64,000 nucleotides of DNA from Thermoplasmata archaeon (GCA_021817245.1 JAKAVQ010000006.1:1-64000); one strand, 5' to 3'. Shown: positions 17,366-26,075, counted from the first letter of the stretch. The notes: generated from the sequence alone by a model not told the origin. Translations and numbers: made by a program.

Positions 17366-18520
17366 CTACTTAAACGGAGGTGAGCCGCCGGAGGCCGGGG
17401 CGAACCGGTCGAGCGAGACCTGCCGCTGGGATCGCGCGCTCAGCCGCTCGGCTCGGACGGAAACCGTTCGCACGGCACGGCCCGCACCGGCGCGCTCCGT
17501 TTCCCAAAGCTCGTGGGCAAGCCGCACGGCTCGCTCGGCGAGTGGGGCCCACCCCTCGCCCGCGGCCGGCAGCGTCCGGAGGCGTTGTGTCCGGGAGAAG
17601 TCGGCCCAGCGGAACCCGACACCGACGGCGCCGTACCTCAGGTCCTCCCGGTCGAGCGCGGTGCCGAGGTCGTGGGCCAGCGCGCGCACGGTCTCCTCGA
17701 TCTCCTCCCAACGGTCGACGTCGACCGCGAACGTATGGTCGGTCGAGCGGGACCGGGGCCCCAAAGCCTCGCTCTCCGTCGTCTCGATCGGATCTCCGCG
17801 GGCGATCGCGACGAGCTCGCGACCGAATCCGCCGAGCGTTCGGACGAGGTCGGAGGACCGGGCCGTCGCGAGATCGCCGATCCGATCGAAACCGTGCCGG
17901 TGGAGCAGCGCCTCGGTCTTCGGGCCGACCCCGGGCACCGCGCGCACCGGGAGCGGCGCGAGGAAGCTCGCGACCGCCTCCGGCAGGACGACCACGATAC
18001 CGCCCGGCTTCGCTCGGTCCGTCGCGATCTTGGCGACCACCCGGCTCCTCGCGACCCCGAGCGAGGCCGGGAGCTGGAGCTCCTCCTTGAGCTCCCGCTG
18101 GACCGCCTGCGCGACCGCGCGGGCGCCCTCCGCGTCCCCTCTCTCGAGGACCAGCGCGGCCTCGTCGATGCTGTACGGCAGCACCTGCGACGCGTGGCGA
18201 CGGAGCACCGAGCGCACCTCGGCGCTCGCCCGCTCGTACTTGGGGAAGTCCGGCGGGACCCAGCGCGCATCGGGGCAAAGGCGGGCGGCGAGGCCGACCG
18301 GCTGTGCGCTGCGCACCCCGGAGCGCCGAGCCTCGTAGCTCGCCGAGAGAACGACGCCCCGGCTCGGCCCTGTGGTGGGCGGGGGACCGACGATCACCGG
18401 CCGCCCGGCGAGCTCGGGCCGCTCCCGGATCTCGCACGCAACGTAGAACGCGTCGAGGTCAACGTAAACGATCCAAGAAGAACGGGCCACCGACTTGCTC
18501 TCTTCGTCGAGGGTCCGCAT
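17366..18520 (-). CDS. dinB: DNA polymerase IV (Y-family, DinB/Dpo4-like)
   Basis: A 384-residue lesion-bypass polymerase. The palm shows YVDLDAFYVACE with the first metal Asp and YSIDEAALVLE with the catalytic Asp-Glu. LSASYEARRSGVRSAQP is the conserved fingers segment. VPGVGPKTEALLHRHGFDRIGDL is the HhH thumb. The little-finger domain follows at about 240-350. Near the end QVSLDRF resembles a PCNA-interacting QxxLxxF box. It would copy past damaged template bases with low fidelity. Start at the ATG 18520. Confidence 0.95.
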   Translation of the reverse strand: MRTLDEESKSVARSSWIVYVDLDAFYVACEIRERPELAGRPVIVGPPPTTGPSRGVVLSASYEARRSGVRSAQPVGLAARLCPDARWVPPDFPKYERASAEVRSVLRRHASQVLPYSIDEAALVLERGDAEGARAVAQAVQRELKEELQLPASLGVARSRVVAKIATDRAKPGGIVVVLPEAVASFLAPLPVRAVPGVGPKTEALLHRHGFDRIGDLATARSSDLVRTLGGFGRELVAIARGDPIETTESEALGPRSRSTDHTFAVDVDRWEEIEETVRALAHDLGTALDREDLRYGAVGVGFRWADFSRTQRLRTLPAAGEGWAPLAERAVRLAHELWETERAGAGRAVRTVSVRAERLSARSQRQVSLDRFAPASGGSPPFK

Positions 18521-18706
18521 CCTAGGAACCCCGACCTATCGAGCGGCTTTAGGGTCCCGGCCCCCGAGGGGAGCGTGGGAAAGGGGATTCAGAGCGACTT
18601 TCTCGCCCTGGGCGGGGTCTATGGGCTCCACGCCGCGCGATGCAGGTTTAGACGACCGTGTCGGGATCAACGACCCCACGCTCAGGGAGCCCTCGTGGGA
18701 GGAGAG
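18521..18706. other. Short intergenic stretch after the M28 gene
   Basis: No gene or RNA recognised. It contains only GC-rich sequence between the divergent end of the M28 gene and the start of dinB. Confidence 0.4.
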
Positions 18707-19911
18707 TCACCCCGCGAGCTCGTCGATCGCGGCGAGGAGAAGGGCCCCGCTCCGAGCCAATGCCGGGGGTTGGACCTTTCCCGGGCCATCGGAGGGTGTG
18801 TGGTATCCGCGGCCCCCCGAGCCAAGCCCGACACTAGGGAACCCGACCGCCGCAAACTGCCGATTGTCCGACTGGACTGCCCCGTAAGCGAGCGGAACTC
18901 CGATCCGTTTTGCCGCGACGTCCAGTGCTCGGAACAGGGGCAACGAGTTGGCGGATCCCTCCACCACGACGGGGCTGTCGGCGAGGGCCGACAAGTCGAG
19001 ATTGACCACTATCGGCGAGATCCCCGAGTGGCGGAACTCGGCCGCGAGGGCGCGAGCCCCGTAGGCCCCGGTCTCCTCGGCATCAAAGGCGGCGATCCAG
19101 ACGGGCCGTGGGAATGCCACTTGATGCTCGCGCAGCGCCCGCGCGACCTCGAGAACGACCGCGACACCCGAAGCGTTGTCCGAGGCGCCCGGGAACCGTC
19201 GTCCGTCCGGATCGTCTCCGACCGCGTCGTAGTGGGCTCCCAAGAGCAAGGGCTGGTGGGCGAGGGCACGATCGGAGCCCGCGACTTCGGCAAGAAGGTT
19301 CATCCCGGTCAGGGGGAGCCGTCGAACTCGAACGTCAAGGCCGATCTCCGTGGGCCACTCGGAATTGAGCAGCTCCTGTCGGAGAAAGAATGTCGGCAGT
19401 GGAAACGGGGCTCCCGCGGGCAATTGCTTAAAGATGACCCCTCCACGGGGGACCGAGAAGGGAATCAGGAAGCCGATCGCGTCTCGTGCGGCAGCTTGGA
19501 CGATCTGTTGACCAAGCGGAGGCGAACCGGGGTCCGCGCTCGACACGACCCAACGATTCCGGAAGTTCGTGTCACGGTTCCATCGAACGACCGCGCCGCT
19601 TAACGGACGGCGATTGGCGCGCTGGCAGGGTGTTCGGCGAAGTCCCGCCGATACGTAAGCCTCCGAGATGCGATTCTTCGGGTCGACGCACTCCCGGTGG
19701 GGGATCCGACCACATCGACGACGGAGGTTGGGTATCGGAAAGGGTGCCTCCCAATCTCGTATCCCCAACCCGTCAGCCGAGCCTCGATCCATCGGCGAGC
19801 CCGTTCGTGTCCCGCCGTGACCACCCTCCGACCCGCGAATGCCCGTCCGCTGAGCATTCTCACGGTCTCGAACGCTCGATCCCCGTCAAAGTCCCCCACG
19901 CCGTCCATCAT
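18707..19911 (-). pseudogene. M28-family metallo-aminopeptidase, split by a frameshift
   Basis: Two ORFs in different frames make one M28 peptidase of about 400 residues. The N-terminal ORF (19911-19600) carries AFAGRRVVTAGHERARRWIEARLTGWGYE. The C-terminal frame (to 18707) resumes at about 19605 with PLSGAVVRWNRDTN and holds all five metal ligands: HYDAV, GASDNASG, AEETGAYG, VNLDLSALAD and GYHTPSDG. Joining needs a shift of -1 near 19603-19607, as if one base were missing. Everything downstream is intact and well conserved, so this is either a very recent mutation or an assembly error. The ATG pair at 19911 lies 63 nt after the Cys-rich gene stop. Confidence 0.75.
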
Positions 19912-19974
19912 CGTTCGAAGCCGGACTCACCTCCGGGCCGGATCCGTCGCCAGGAAGCTGTCCTCTGCGGTGGG

Positions 19975-20250
19975 TCAGCTCCCTCCGCAACAACTCGACG
20001 ATCCCCTGCCACCGCAGCATCCGCCCGCGGCTCCCGAGCCCCCACAACACTCGCCGCCCGACGTCGCTTTTGATGGGCCCCCACCACAACACGAACCGCC
20101 GGAACCGCCCTCCCCGCAACACCCCGAGGAGTTGGCCGTCGACGCGAGTGGACGCGGAGGTCCGTCGAGGAATCCTCCGGTCGATCGGATCGTTCGCTCC
20201 GCCCTGTCCACTCCCGCCGATCGCTTCTTGGTCGCGCTCTTCCGATTCAT
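19975..20250 (-). CDS. Cys-Cys/Gly-rich small protein, putative metal-binding (metallothionein-like)
   Basis: A 91-residue protein beginning MNRKSATKKRSAG. The N-terminal half is basic and ordinary. The last 49 residues are Gly/Ser-rich and contain five Cys-Cys pairs (ten Cys) spaced 8, 12, 8 and 7 residues apart, ending SSSCCGGS. Five regularly spaced vicinal Cys pairs in a flexible tail are what a soft-metal or arsenite chelator would need. It lies 32 nt downstream of an ArsR repressor with an As(III)-type Cys motif, on the same strand, and has a good Shine-Dalgarno (GGAGG, 9 nt before the ATG). Both TGT and TGC codons are used, so the pattern is not a single DNA repeat. The family is not one I recognise. 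Confidence 0.7.
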   Translation of the reverse strand: MNRKSATKKRSAGVDRAERTIRSTGGFLDGPPRPLASTANSSGCCGEGGSGGSCCGGGPSKATSGGECCGGSGAAGGCCGGRGSSSCCGGS

Positions 20251-20282
20251 TTTGCTTTCCTCCCTTTTCTCCCTCGGGGGAT

Positions 20283-20657
20283 TCACGGGACCCACAGACC
20301 ATCTCGGCTCGCCAGTCGATAGTAGACCCACTTGCCCCGGCGCTCTGAGTGGACGAGCCCCGCCCGCTCCAAGAGATGCATGTGGTGACTCACCGTGGGG
20401 TGGCGCACCCCGAGCGCCGCCTGGAGTTCGCAGGCGCAGAGTTCCTTTTCACGCCGTAGCAGGGCCAGGATAACGAGACGGCTTTCGTCGGCCATTGCCT
20501 GCGCCCGCCGCAGGCTCATCGGGAACGAGGGCGCTTTCCGGATCTGTTCGGCGAGCTCCTGGTAACCCGAGATCGAGCACAGGCATGCCGCATCCTTCTC
20601 AACGAGATGTTCGAGCCGGGACGTGAGTTGCGACTCCGGGGATCTGGATAGCGTCAT
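20283..20657 (-). CDS. arsR: ArsR-family metalloregulator, As(III)-type
   Basis: A 124-residue winged-helix repressor. Residues about 45-110 are the ArsR core: MADESRLVILALLRREKELC, then the metal motif ELCACELQAALG, VRHPTVSHHMHLLERAGLV (recognition helix) and the wing RRGKWVYYRL. ELCxCEL matches the alpha3N arsenite site of E. coli ArsR (ELCVCDL). A second CxC (CLCS) lies near residue 25 and could add a ligand. It should repress its own operon, which includes the Cys-Cys-rich gene 32 nt downstream, and release DNA on binding As(III), Sb(III) or a similar metal. An inverted repeat spans its start codon. Confidence 0.88.
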   Translation of the reverse strand: MTLSRSPESQLTSRLEHLVEKDAACLCSISGYQELAEQIRKAPSFPMSLRRAQAMADESRLVILALLRREKELCACELQAALGVRHPTVSHHMHLLERAGLVHSERRGKWVYYRLASRDGLWVP

Positions 20658-20677
20658 GTAGACAAATATCTACATGA
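20654..20677 (-). promoter_or_regulatory. ArsR operator: 9-6-9 inverted repeat over the arsR start
   Basis: TCATGTAGA-caaata-TCTACATGA is a perfect 9-bp inverted repeat with a 6-nt spacer. One arm includes the arsR ATG (20655-20657). An AT-rich TTAAGTATTC lies just upstream on the minus strand and is the likely TATA box, about 25 nt from the ATG. A repressor bound here would cover the transcription start of a leaderless mRNA. ArsR binding is inferred from position. Confidence 0.75.
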
Positions 20678-21086
20678 ATACTTAAGCTTAACCAGGCCCG
20701 ATGCCCACCGGAGTGGAGGCTGGAGCGCCGAGTAGTTCGGAGCGTTTCGAGCGTCCAGCTCGACGGAGTGCGCTTTTCGGGAATCCCGCGGCGTCGCGGC
20801 CCGGCAGAGTCGCCGCTCCTGCTCGGTCTCTGCCGAGCAACTAGGCCAGCGCGTTGGCGAACGACATGAAGCCCCGGCAAGTTCGGGAAACTCTGAGTCC
20901 GGTCCTTCGCAACGGGAGGAACTTCGGGCGGAGTTCCAGCGGCTCAATGTGGGAATTGTTGTTGAGCCTCCCGAGATCCACTCTCCTCTTGGACGGCGGG
21001 TTTTCGGCCGGCCCGCGGACGACCTCCACCGGGTCACCGGGGCGCCCCGTCACGGCCGGCCCCCGAGCGGGCACGACGCGGTACCG
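20678..21086. other. Intergenic region upstream of arsR
   Basis: About 400 bases. The first 20 hold the arsR promoter. In the rest I see no supportable gene. Minus-strand ORFs of 77-127 residues exist, but they lack recognisable domains and overlap one another. Confidence 0.4.
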
Positions 21087-21812
21087 TTATGGGCCGCCGA
21101 AGTCGACGGCCTTCGCGTCGACCTGGATCCCCTTCGGGCCGATCGCATACGGCTGGACCGTGCGCACGTGCGCGGCGCGCCGCATCTTGAGCACGCGCAG
21201 GGCGAGACCGACACGGTGGCCGTCGGAACCCGTCCGGTACCCGAGGAGGAGCACGCCATCGGCGACGTACTCGGAGAGCCCGTCCCGGCTCACCTCCGGG
21301 TGGATCGGGTCGGCCTCGGCCGTGAGGATCGTCGTCGCACCGGACTCTCGACAGGCCCCTGCGAGCGCGAACAGCGTGGCCCGCCGGCTCGGCTCGTCGT
21401 CGCTCAGCATGTTGAGCAGCGAGACGGAGTCGACAACGATCCGCTGCGCCTTGAGCGCCGTGAACTCCTTGCCGAGCTCGCCCTGGATCCGGTGCAGGCT
21501 CTGCCGGGTCTCCTTGGGGTCGAGCCGGAGGACCTTCAGCGTCCCGTCCTTGACCGCCGCATCGACCGGCCAGTGGAACTGGCGGCCGCTCTCGAGCAGG
21601 GGACCGACGTCCTCTTCCAGCGAGAGAAAGACCCCCCGCTCGCCCCGCGCGACGCCCTCGAGCAGGAACTGGAGACCGAGACAGGTCTTACCGGTGCCGG
21701 GGAGTCCCGTGACGAGTACGACGTGGCCGGCCGGAAAGCCCCCGCCGATCATCTCATCGAGCCCGCCGACCCCGGTCGGGACCCGCGGCCGGACCCCGTC
21801 AGATTCGCTCAT
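21087..21812 (-). CDS. KaiC/RadA-like RecA-superfamily ATPase (intact P-loop)
   Basis: A 241-residue single RecA-type domain: TGVGGLDEMIGGGFPAGHVVLVTGLPGTGKT holds the KaiC-like entry and Walker A (about residues 30-40), and QRIVVDSVSLLNML is Walker B. Single-domain archaeal KaiC-like ATPases are signalling or regulatory proteins rather than clock components. The gene overlaps the end of the KaiC-like gene upstream (21799-22722) by 14 nt, so they are co-translated. The pair probably works together; the partner has lost the P-loop Lys. Confidence 0.85.
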   Translation of the reverse strand: MSESDGVRPRVPTGVGGLDEMIGGGFPAGHVVLVTGLPGTGKTCLGLQFLLEGVARGERGVFLSLEEDVGPLLESGRQFHWPVDAAVKDGTLKVLRLDPKETRQSLHRIQGELGKEFTALKAQRIVVDSVSLLNMLSDDEPSRRATLFALAGACRESGATTILTAEADPIHPEVSRDGLSEYVADGVLLLGYRTGSDGHRVGLALRVLKMRRAAHVRTVQPYAIGPKGIQVDAKAVDFGGP

Positions 21813-22722
21813 ACTGAGTGGTCACCAGCCCGTTCACGGGATTGACGCGGATCACGAACCGGCCCAGGTACTCGGCCGGCAGCCGCGCGAGGACCGGCAT
21901 CGACTTCTCGATCAGCATCGTCCGCTGGCGGTGCGAGCGGCTGGGGCTGGTCTGCCAGGCGAAGTGAAGCACGACATCGACCGAATCGATGACGGCTTGC
22001 TCGATCGAGGGCGGCGCGACGCCCTTCGCGAGCAGCAGGTAGACGATCCCCTCCCACTCCTTCGCTCGACGCCGCAGCCCCTTGAGGAGGGTCAGGAGAT
22101 CGGCTGACGAGACCCCGTCGCGCACGACGAGATCGGTGAGCGAATCGACGATGAGCAGCCGCCCCGGTCCGTCGCGCTCCGCCGACTCCGCCAGCGCGCG
22201 CACCGGGTCCATCGGAGTCGGGCGGCTCCCCGAGTTCTCGGAGAGGAGCGGGCTCCGCACGGAGGCCCACTCCCTCGGGACCACGGTGTCCTGGAAATAC
22301 GCCGGCGAGAGGTCGCGGAACGTGAGGTGGCGCGCGAGGACACGGGGATAGATCCCGGCGAAGGCCGACCGGAGCTCGTCCATCACTTGCGACTCCGAGC
22401 GGCTGGTGCTGAGGTAAGCGACGCCCTCGGGATAACGGAAAGGACCCTTCGCGTTCCCGAGATAGAACTGGTGGAGACGGGGGTCGTCGAACCGCAGCAT
22501 CAGGTGCGCCGCGCTCGTCAGGGCGAACTCGGGGGCCCCGGCGCCCGGCTCGCCGAAGAGGAGCACGACGGAACCGGAGGGAAGCCCACCGGTCATGTAG
22601 TCGAAATCCGGCACGCCGCACGGGATCCGCGGCGGGGCATCCTCGGGCGACGCGGCGGGTCCTGGAGAGAGTCCGGCCGACGGCGCGGGGTAGCGGTACG
22701 GACGTGGAGACTCGATCGCCAT
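21799..22722 (-). CDS. KaiC-like protein with a degenerate Walker A
   Basis: 307 residues from the ATG at 22722; the ORF-track start at 22800 lies inside truD. The entry PCGVPDFDYMTGGLPSGSVVLLFGEPGAGAPEFAL corresponds to a KaiC-like domain, but the P-loop reads GEPGAGAPE where GxxGxGKT is expected, so the catalytic Lys is missing. Walker B-like RLLIVDSLTDLVV is kept. It is probably an inactive partner or sensor subunit for the active KaiC-like ATPase encoded next. It starts 10 nt after the truD stop, so truD and both genes form one transcription unit. Confidence 0.78.
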   Translation of the reverse strand: MAIESPRPYRYPAPSAGLSPGPAASPEDAPPRIPCGVPDFDYMTGGLPSGSVVLLFGEPGAGAPEFALTSAAHLMLRFDDPRLHQFYLGNAKGPFRYPEGVAYLSTSRSESQVMDELRSAFAGIYPRVLARHLTFRDLSPAYFQDTVVPREWASVRSPLLSENSGSRPTPMDPVRALAESAERDGPGRLLIVDSLTDLVVRDGVSSADLLTLLKGLRRRAKEWEGIVYLLLAKGVAPPSIEQAVIDSVDVVLHFAWQTSPSRSHRQRTMLIEKSMPVLARLPAEYLGRFVIRVNPVNGLVTTQYERI

Positions 22723-22732
22723 GGCGGGAAGC

Positions 22733-24091
22733 TTACGCGATGCGAGGAGCCGGGGACCGGGTATTAGTAGGCTCGTTTGCACCCGCCCCCGTGGTCGCAC
22801 CGTTCTTCAGGAACTCGCGGAGGTACACGGTGGCGTACGCCCCCTTCGGCAGGGCGAAACGGAACTCGACCGCGGTCGCTTCCGCCCGCAGCGCCGTCGG
22901 GGGAACGGGGAGCACGACGGGCCTCCAAGCGCCGCGGCTCGCGACCTCGGGGGCTGCCGGCAGGCGGAAGCCGGCCGGATCGACCCCCTCTTCGGAGAGG
23001 ACCGCGGCAAGGAGCTCCCCGACGGGCCCGGGAGCGACCCCGGTCTCGAATCCGACGAGCGGCCCGGCGAGGAGCGCGCCGCCCCGGGAGACCAGGTCGG
23101 TGCATTCCCGTGCGTTGTCGGTGTCGACCGGCACCGGTTCCTGACTGCGGACGGTGCCGTCGCGGCCGACCCGGAGGATCCGATCGCCGGCCATCGGTCG
23201 GTCGAGCGGGAGGCCGAGCGCCTCCCGCCGGCTGACCCACCGGTTGAAGAGGAGCGCCTGGAAGGCGTGGACGAACAGGAGGCGGAGGTCTCGAGAGAGC
23301 GCGCGGAATGCCCGCTCGGGAGGGTGGCCCCGCGCCAGGTGCTCGAGCAGCGCCCGCTCGAACCGGTACTCGGACGGGAACTCTCGGAGGGCCCGGGCCG
23401 CGTCCCGGTGCTCCGCGAACGCCCGCCGAGCGGCGTCGCCGCTCCCCGGCGAAGCGCCCGCGGGGACCGCGGTGAGGTAGACGTCGACCGCGCCCGCGAG
23501 ATCCCCGCGGATGAGTGCGCGGCCGACCTCGTGGGTCACCGGGCGGACCTCGCCGAAGCGTTGGGGGCCGAAGAGGTTCGGGAAACCCCCAAGCTCCCTC
23601 AGCTCGGCCTCGGTCTCGCGATAGGCGGCGACCGCCGCCTCCGCCGGGCGGTCGAGCTCGCTCACGCGGATCTCGAAGGCGTTCCCGTAGTGGTGACCGA
23701 GCACGAGGCCCTCCCGGGCCCGGTACGCCTCCCGGAGCTCCACGCCGGGCAGGCCGAGGTCGGCTGGCGGCAGGGAGCCCGCGTAGGAGAAGAGCCGGTC
23801 GGCGACCGCGCGACGGTCCTTCGTGCCGGACCACTTCACCGAGTGCGGCGGGAGCCGGAGCCGCCGGGCGAGCGCTGCGGCGAGCTCGTGCTGTTCCCAG
23901 TCCCGGCTCGCCACGCGGAGGACGACGAACGCGCCCGACGGGTCCGGGCGTGGATAGGTGGAGATCTCCTGCACGTGGAAGTCGTCGGCGCGGGCCTTGA
24001 TACGGCCCGGGACGCCCGGAGTTCGCGTGCGATAGAATTCGAGCCCGAGCTCCCGTTCGGCGGCGGGCGGGGTCCAAACGGGCTCCACCAC
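22733..24091 (-). CDS. truD: tRNA pseudouridine synthase TruD
   Basis: A 452-residue protein of archaeal TruD length. The family signature near residue 88 is KWSGTKDRRAVADRLFSY, with the catalytic Asp in KDRRA. Other conserved parts are DDFHVQEI near the N-terminus, GNAFEIRVSEL, FPNLFGPQRFGEVRPVTHEVGRAL and HAFQALLFNRWVSRR. It makes pseudouridine-13 in tRNA (and in related RNAs). Start is a GTG at 24091, about 25 nt from GTAATAATG. It diverges from the gene at 24152 and heads the unit with the two KaiC-like genes. Confidence 0.94.
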   Translation of the reverse strand: MVEPVWTPPAAERELGLEFYRTRTPGVPGRIKARADDFHVQEISTYPRPDPSGAFVVLRVASRDWEQHELAAALARRLRLPPHSVKWSGTKDRRAVADRLFSYAGSLPPADLGLPGVELREAYRAREGLVLGHHYGNAFEIRVSELDRPAEAAVAAYRETEAELRELGGFPNLFGPQRFGEVRPVTHEVGRALIRGDLAGAVDVYLTAVPAGASPGSGDAARRAFAEHRDAARALREFPSEYRFERALLEHLARGHPPERAFRALSRDLRLLFVHAFQALLFNRWVSRREALGLPLDRPMAGDRILRVGRDGTVRSQEPVPVDTDNARECTDLVSRGGALLAGPLVGFETGVAPGPVGELLAAVLSEEGVDPAGFRLPAAPEVASRGAWRPVVLPVPPTALRAEATAVEFRFALPKGAYATVYLREFLKNGATTGAGANEPTNTRSPAPRIA

Positions 24092-24110
24092 GCCCGGGGA
24101 AGCCGGGCCG

Positions 24111-24122
24111 TCATTATTACGT
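24111..24122. promoter_or_regulatory. Shared AT-rich patch for the divergent truD and 24152 promoters
   Basis: TCATTATTACGT is the only AT-rich sequence between the two divergent starts. On the minus strand it gives a TATA box about 25 nt from the truD GTG, and on the plus strand TTATTA lies about 35 nt before the ATG at 24152. Confidence 0.5.
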
Positions 24123-24151
24123 CAGGGTTGGATTCGCCCCGAGTGGGCCCG

Positions 24152-24628
24152 ATGATCCAGGCGACCGCCCGGGTCCTGAAGAACGTCATCGAGATCGAGG
24201 TCGGTCGCGAGACGTGGATCTGCCGTCCCATCGAGGCCGGCCAGGAGGGCCTCGGGCGGCGGATCGCGGCGTTGTTCTCGACGGATTACATCACGTACCG
24301 ACCCGACGCGCCCGAGGAGGTCTTTTCGACGGTCTCCTATCGGGCGAAGCCGGACCAGATCCGCATCCGAATGGGCGAGGAGCAATGGAAGACCGAGTCG
24401 ACGGTCTTCGGTCCGATGACGATCGAGTACGGCGGGATCCCGTACACGATCAACGAGCGGCTCACCGGCCGCTTTGCGGTCATGAACGGGGGGCGACCGG
24501 TCGCGGTCGGCCAGCTCGGGTTCCGCTCGTGCACGATCCGAGAGTACCCGGCCGAGCTCGAGGTCTTTCTCGCGAATCTCGCGCTCGGCTACGTGATCCG
24601 GACCCTAACCTGGGAGATGTTCGGGTAG
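24152..24628 (+). CDS. Conserved hypothetical, beta-rich with C-terminal hydrophobic helix
   Basis: A 158-residue protein I do not recognise. It reads as alternating short strands (IEIEVGRETWICRPIEAG; FGPMTIEYGGIPYTINERL; GRFAVMNGGRPVAVGQLGF) closed by a helix (LEVFLANLALGYVIRTLTWEMFG). This strand-strand-helix layout is reminiscent of tubby/LURP-one-like barrels, but that is only an impression. Codon positions and a promoter-like patch support a real gene. The ORF-track start at 22721 runs backwards through truD, and the ATG at 24152 is the sensible start. Confidence 0.7.
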   Translation: MIQATARVLKNVIEIEVGRETWICRPIEAGQEGLGRRIAALFSTDYITYRPDAPEEVFSTVSYRAKPDQIRIRMGEEQWKTESTVFGPMTIEYGGIPYTINERLTGRFAVMNGGRPVAVGQLGFRSCTIREYPAELEVFLANLALGYVIRTLTWEMFG

Positions 24629-24632
24629 TCCG

Positions 24633-26075
24633 TCAGGGCCGGCGCCCGATCGGGACCGGCGGAGGAGGTACCGTTGCCCGGGCGCTCGCGTGCAGGGAAT
24701 TCCCGCCGGGGTGCAGGTGACGAACCCGGTGCGCGGAGTGATGCGGGAGCTGGAAGAGGTGGTACGGGATCGCGAGCAGCACCCCGGCGCCCACGAGGAT
24801 CGTGATCGCCGCGATCGAGTAGGCGAGGTGCACCCCGTAGGTCGCGTAGAGCCAGCCGCCGGCAAGGGTACCGAGGAGGCTCCCCGCGCCGGCGAACGCG
24901 TTGTAGAGGCCGAGCGCCCGTCCACGGGCCGCCCGCCCGACGAGGCGGACGAGGAAGAGCGTGCTGGCGGTGCTGATGAACGCCCAGGTCACCCCAAGAA
25001 GCGCGTTGAGGAGCGTGAGCCACGCGAGGAGTCCGGGGGAGCCGAGGCCGAGAAGGACGTAGATCGGCCCCCACAGGAAGAGGAGCATCAGGACGATCCG
25101 GCCGGCCAGCGACTCGAGGAACACCGACTTCGGCGAATGCCGGTCTACGGCCTTGCCCGAGTGGAAGAAGAGCGCGGTCGACGCCGCCGCCGAGCCGAGG
25201 TAGACGATGAAGACCCCCGCGTCGGAGAAGTGCGCCGACTTCCACAGGAAGACCGGGAACGGGCCGTAGAAGATGTCGAAGCCGACGCTCATGATCCCGA
25301 GCGCGGCGAGGAAGAGGAACTCCCGCCCCGGCAACCGCTCGGAGGTCGGTCGAGTGAGGTCGACGAGCCCAACGACCCGGGCGCGGACGTGGCGGAGACG
25401 CTCGACGACCCCACGGTGGAGGTGGACGAGGTCGGCGACGCTGAGACGGTCGACGCGGGCCGCGGCCGGTGGCTCCTCGATCCACGCCCACGCGATCCCG
25501 GCCGATACGAGCGCGAGGACGCCGGAGAGGATCAGGAGCGCGGTCATGACCTGGATCGCCGGCTGGTTGAGTCCGACCACGAAGAGCCAGACGAACCCGA
25601 GCGCGAGTCCGACGGTCGTGCCGAGGCCCGAGATGAGGCCGAAGAGCCCGATGTCCGCGGGCCACCACCGCCGGTGGCGGGTCTCGAGCAGGAGCATCGT
25701 GCCGATCGGCGCGCTCGCGGCGGAGGCGAGCCCCTCGACGACGTTGAGCCAGAAGTAGGTCAGGAGATCGTGGGCGAGCGCGATCAGGATGATGCTGACG
25801 CCGGTGGCGAGGAACGATCCGACGAGGAAAAATTTACGATGGGCGATCCGGTCCGAAAGGTTGCCCCAGAGGATCGTGAACGGCACCTGGCTCATCGCGC
25901 TCGCCGCGATGATAATCGTGACGGCGAAGGCGGTCGCGCCGAAGTGCTGGAGCGCGAGCAGCGGGATCAGGGGCGTCGCGATCCCGTCCGAGATCGCGAG
26001 CGGCAGGTACGCGAGGAACCAGAGGTCGCTCGACGAGGGCCGGACGACGACGTGCGCCTTGATGTCGACCGACAC
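24633..26075 (-). CDS. MFS transporter
   Basis: A 480-residue protein with about 12 hydrophobic segments. The loop 2-3 motif is WGNLSDRIAHRKFFLVGSF, and its counterpart in the second half is FHSGKAVDRHSPKSVFLESL. A central cytoplasmic linker of about 50 residues (HLHRGVVERLRHVRARVVG) separates the halves. The C-terminal tail is His/Pro-rich (HLFQLPHHSAHRVRHLHPGG), unusual for the family and a possible metal-binding tail. The start is a GTG. Substrate unknown. Confidence 0.85.
   Translation of the reverse strand: MSVDIKAHVVVRPSSSDLWFLAYLPLAISDGIATPLIPLLALQHFGATAFAVTIIIAASAMSQVPFTILWGNLSDRIAHRKFFLVGSFLATGVSIILIALAHDLLTYFWLNVVEGLASAASAPIGTMLLLETRHRRWWPADIGLFGLISGLGTTVGLALGFVWLFVVGLNQPAIQVMTALLILSGVLALVSAGIAWAWIEEPPAAARVDRLSVADLVHLHRGVVERLRHVRARVVGLVDLTRPTSERLPGREFLFLAALGIMSVGFDIFYGPFPVFLWKSAHFSDAGVFIVYLGSAAASTALFFHSGKAVDRHSPKSVFLESLAGRIVLMLLFLWGPIYVLLGLGSPGLLAWLTLLNALLGVTWAFISTASTLFLVRLVGRAARGRALGLYNAFAGAGSLLGTLAGGWLYATYGVHLAYSIAAITILVGAGVLLAIPYHLFQLPHHSAHRVRHLHPGGNSLHASARATVPPPPVPIGRRP

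Noticed and set aside
19886-20302. A 138-residue ORF overlapping the Cys-Cys-rich gene in another frame
   Set aside because: Its start lies in the arsR 3' end and it has no Shine-Dalgarno. The regular Cys pairs and ribosome-binding site support the 19975-20250 frame instead.
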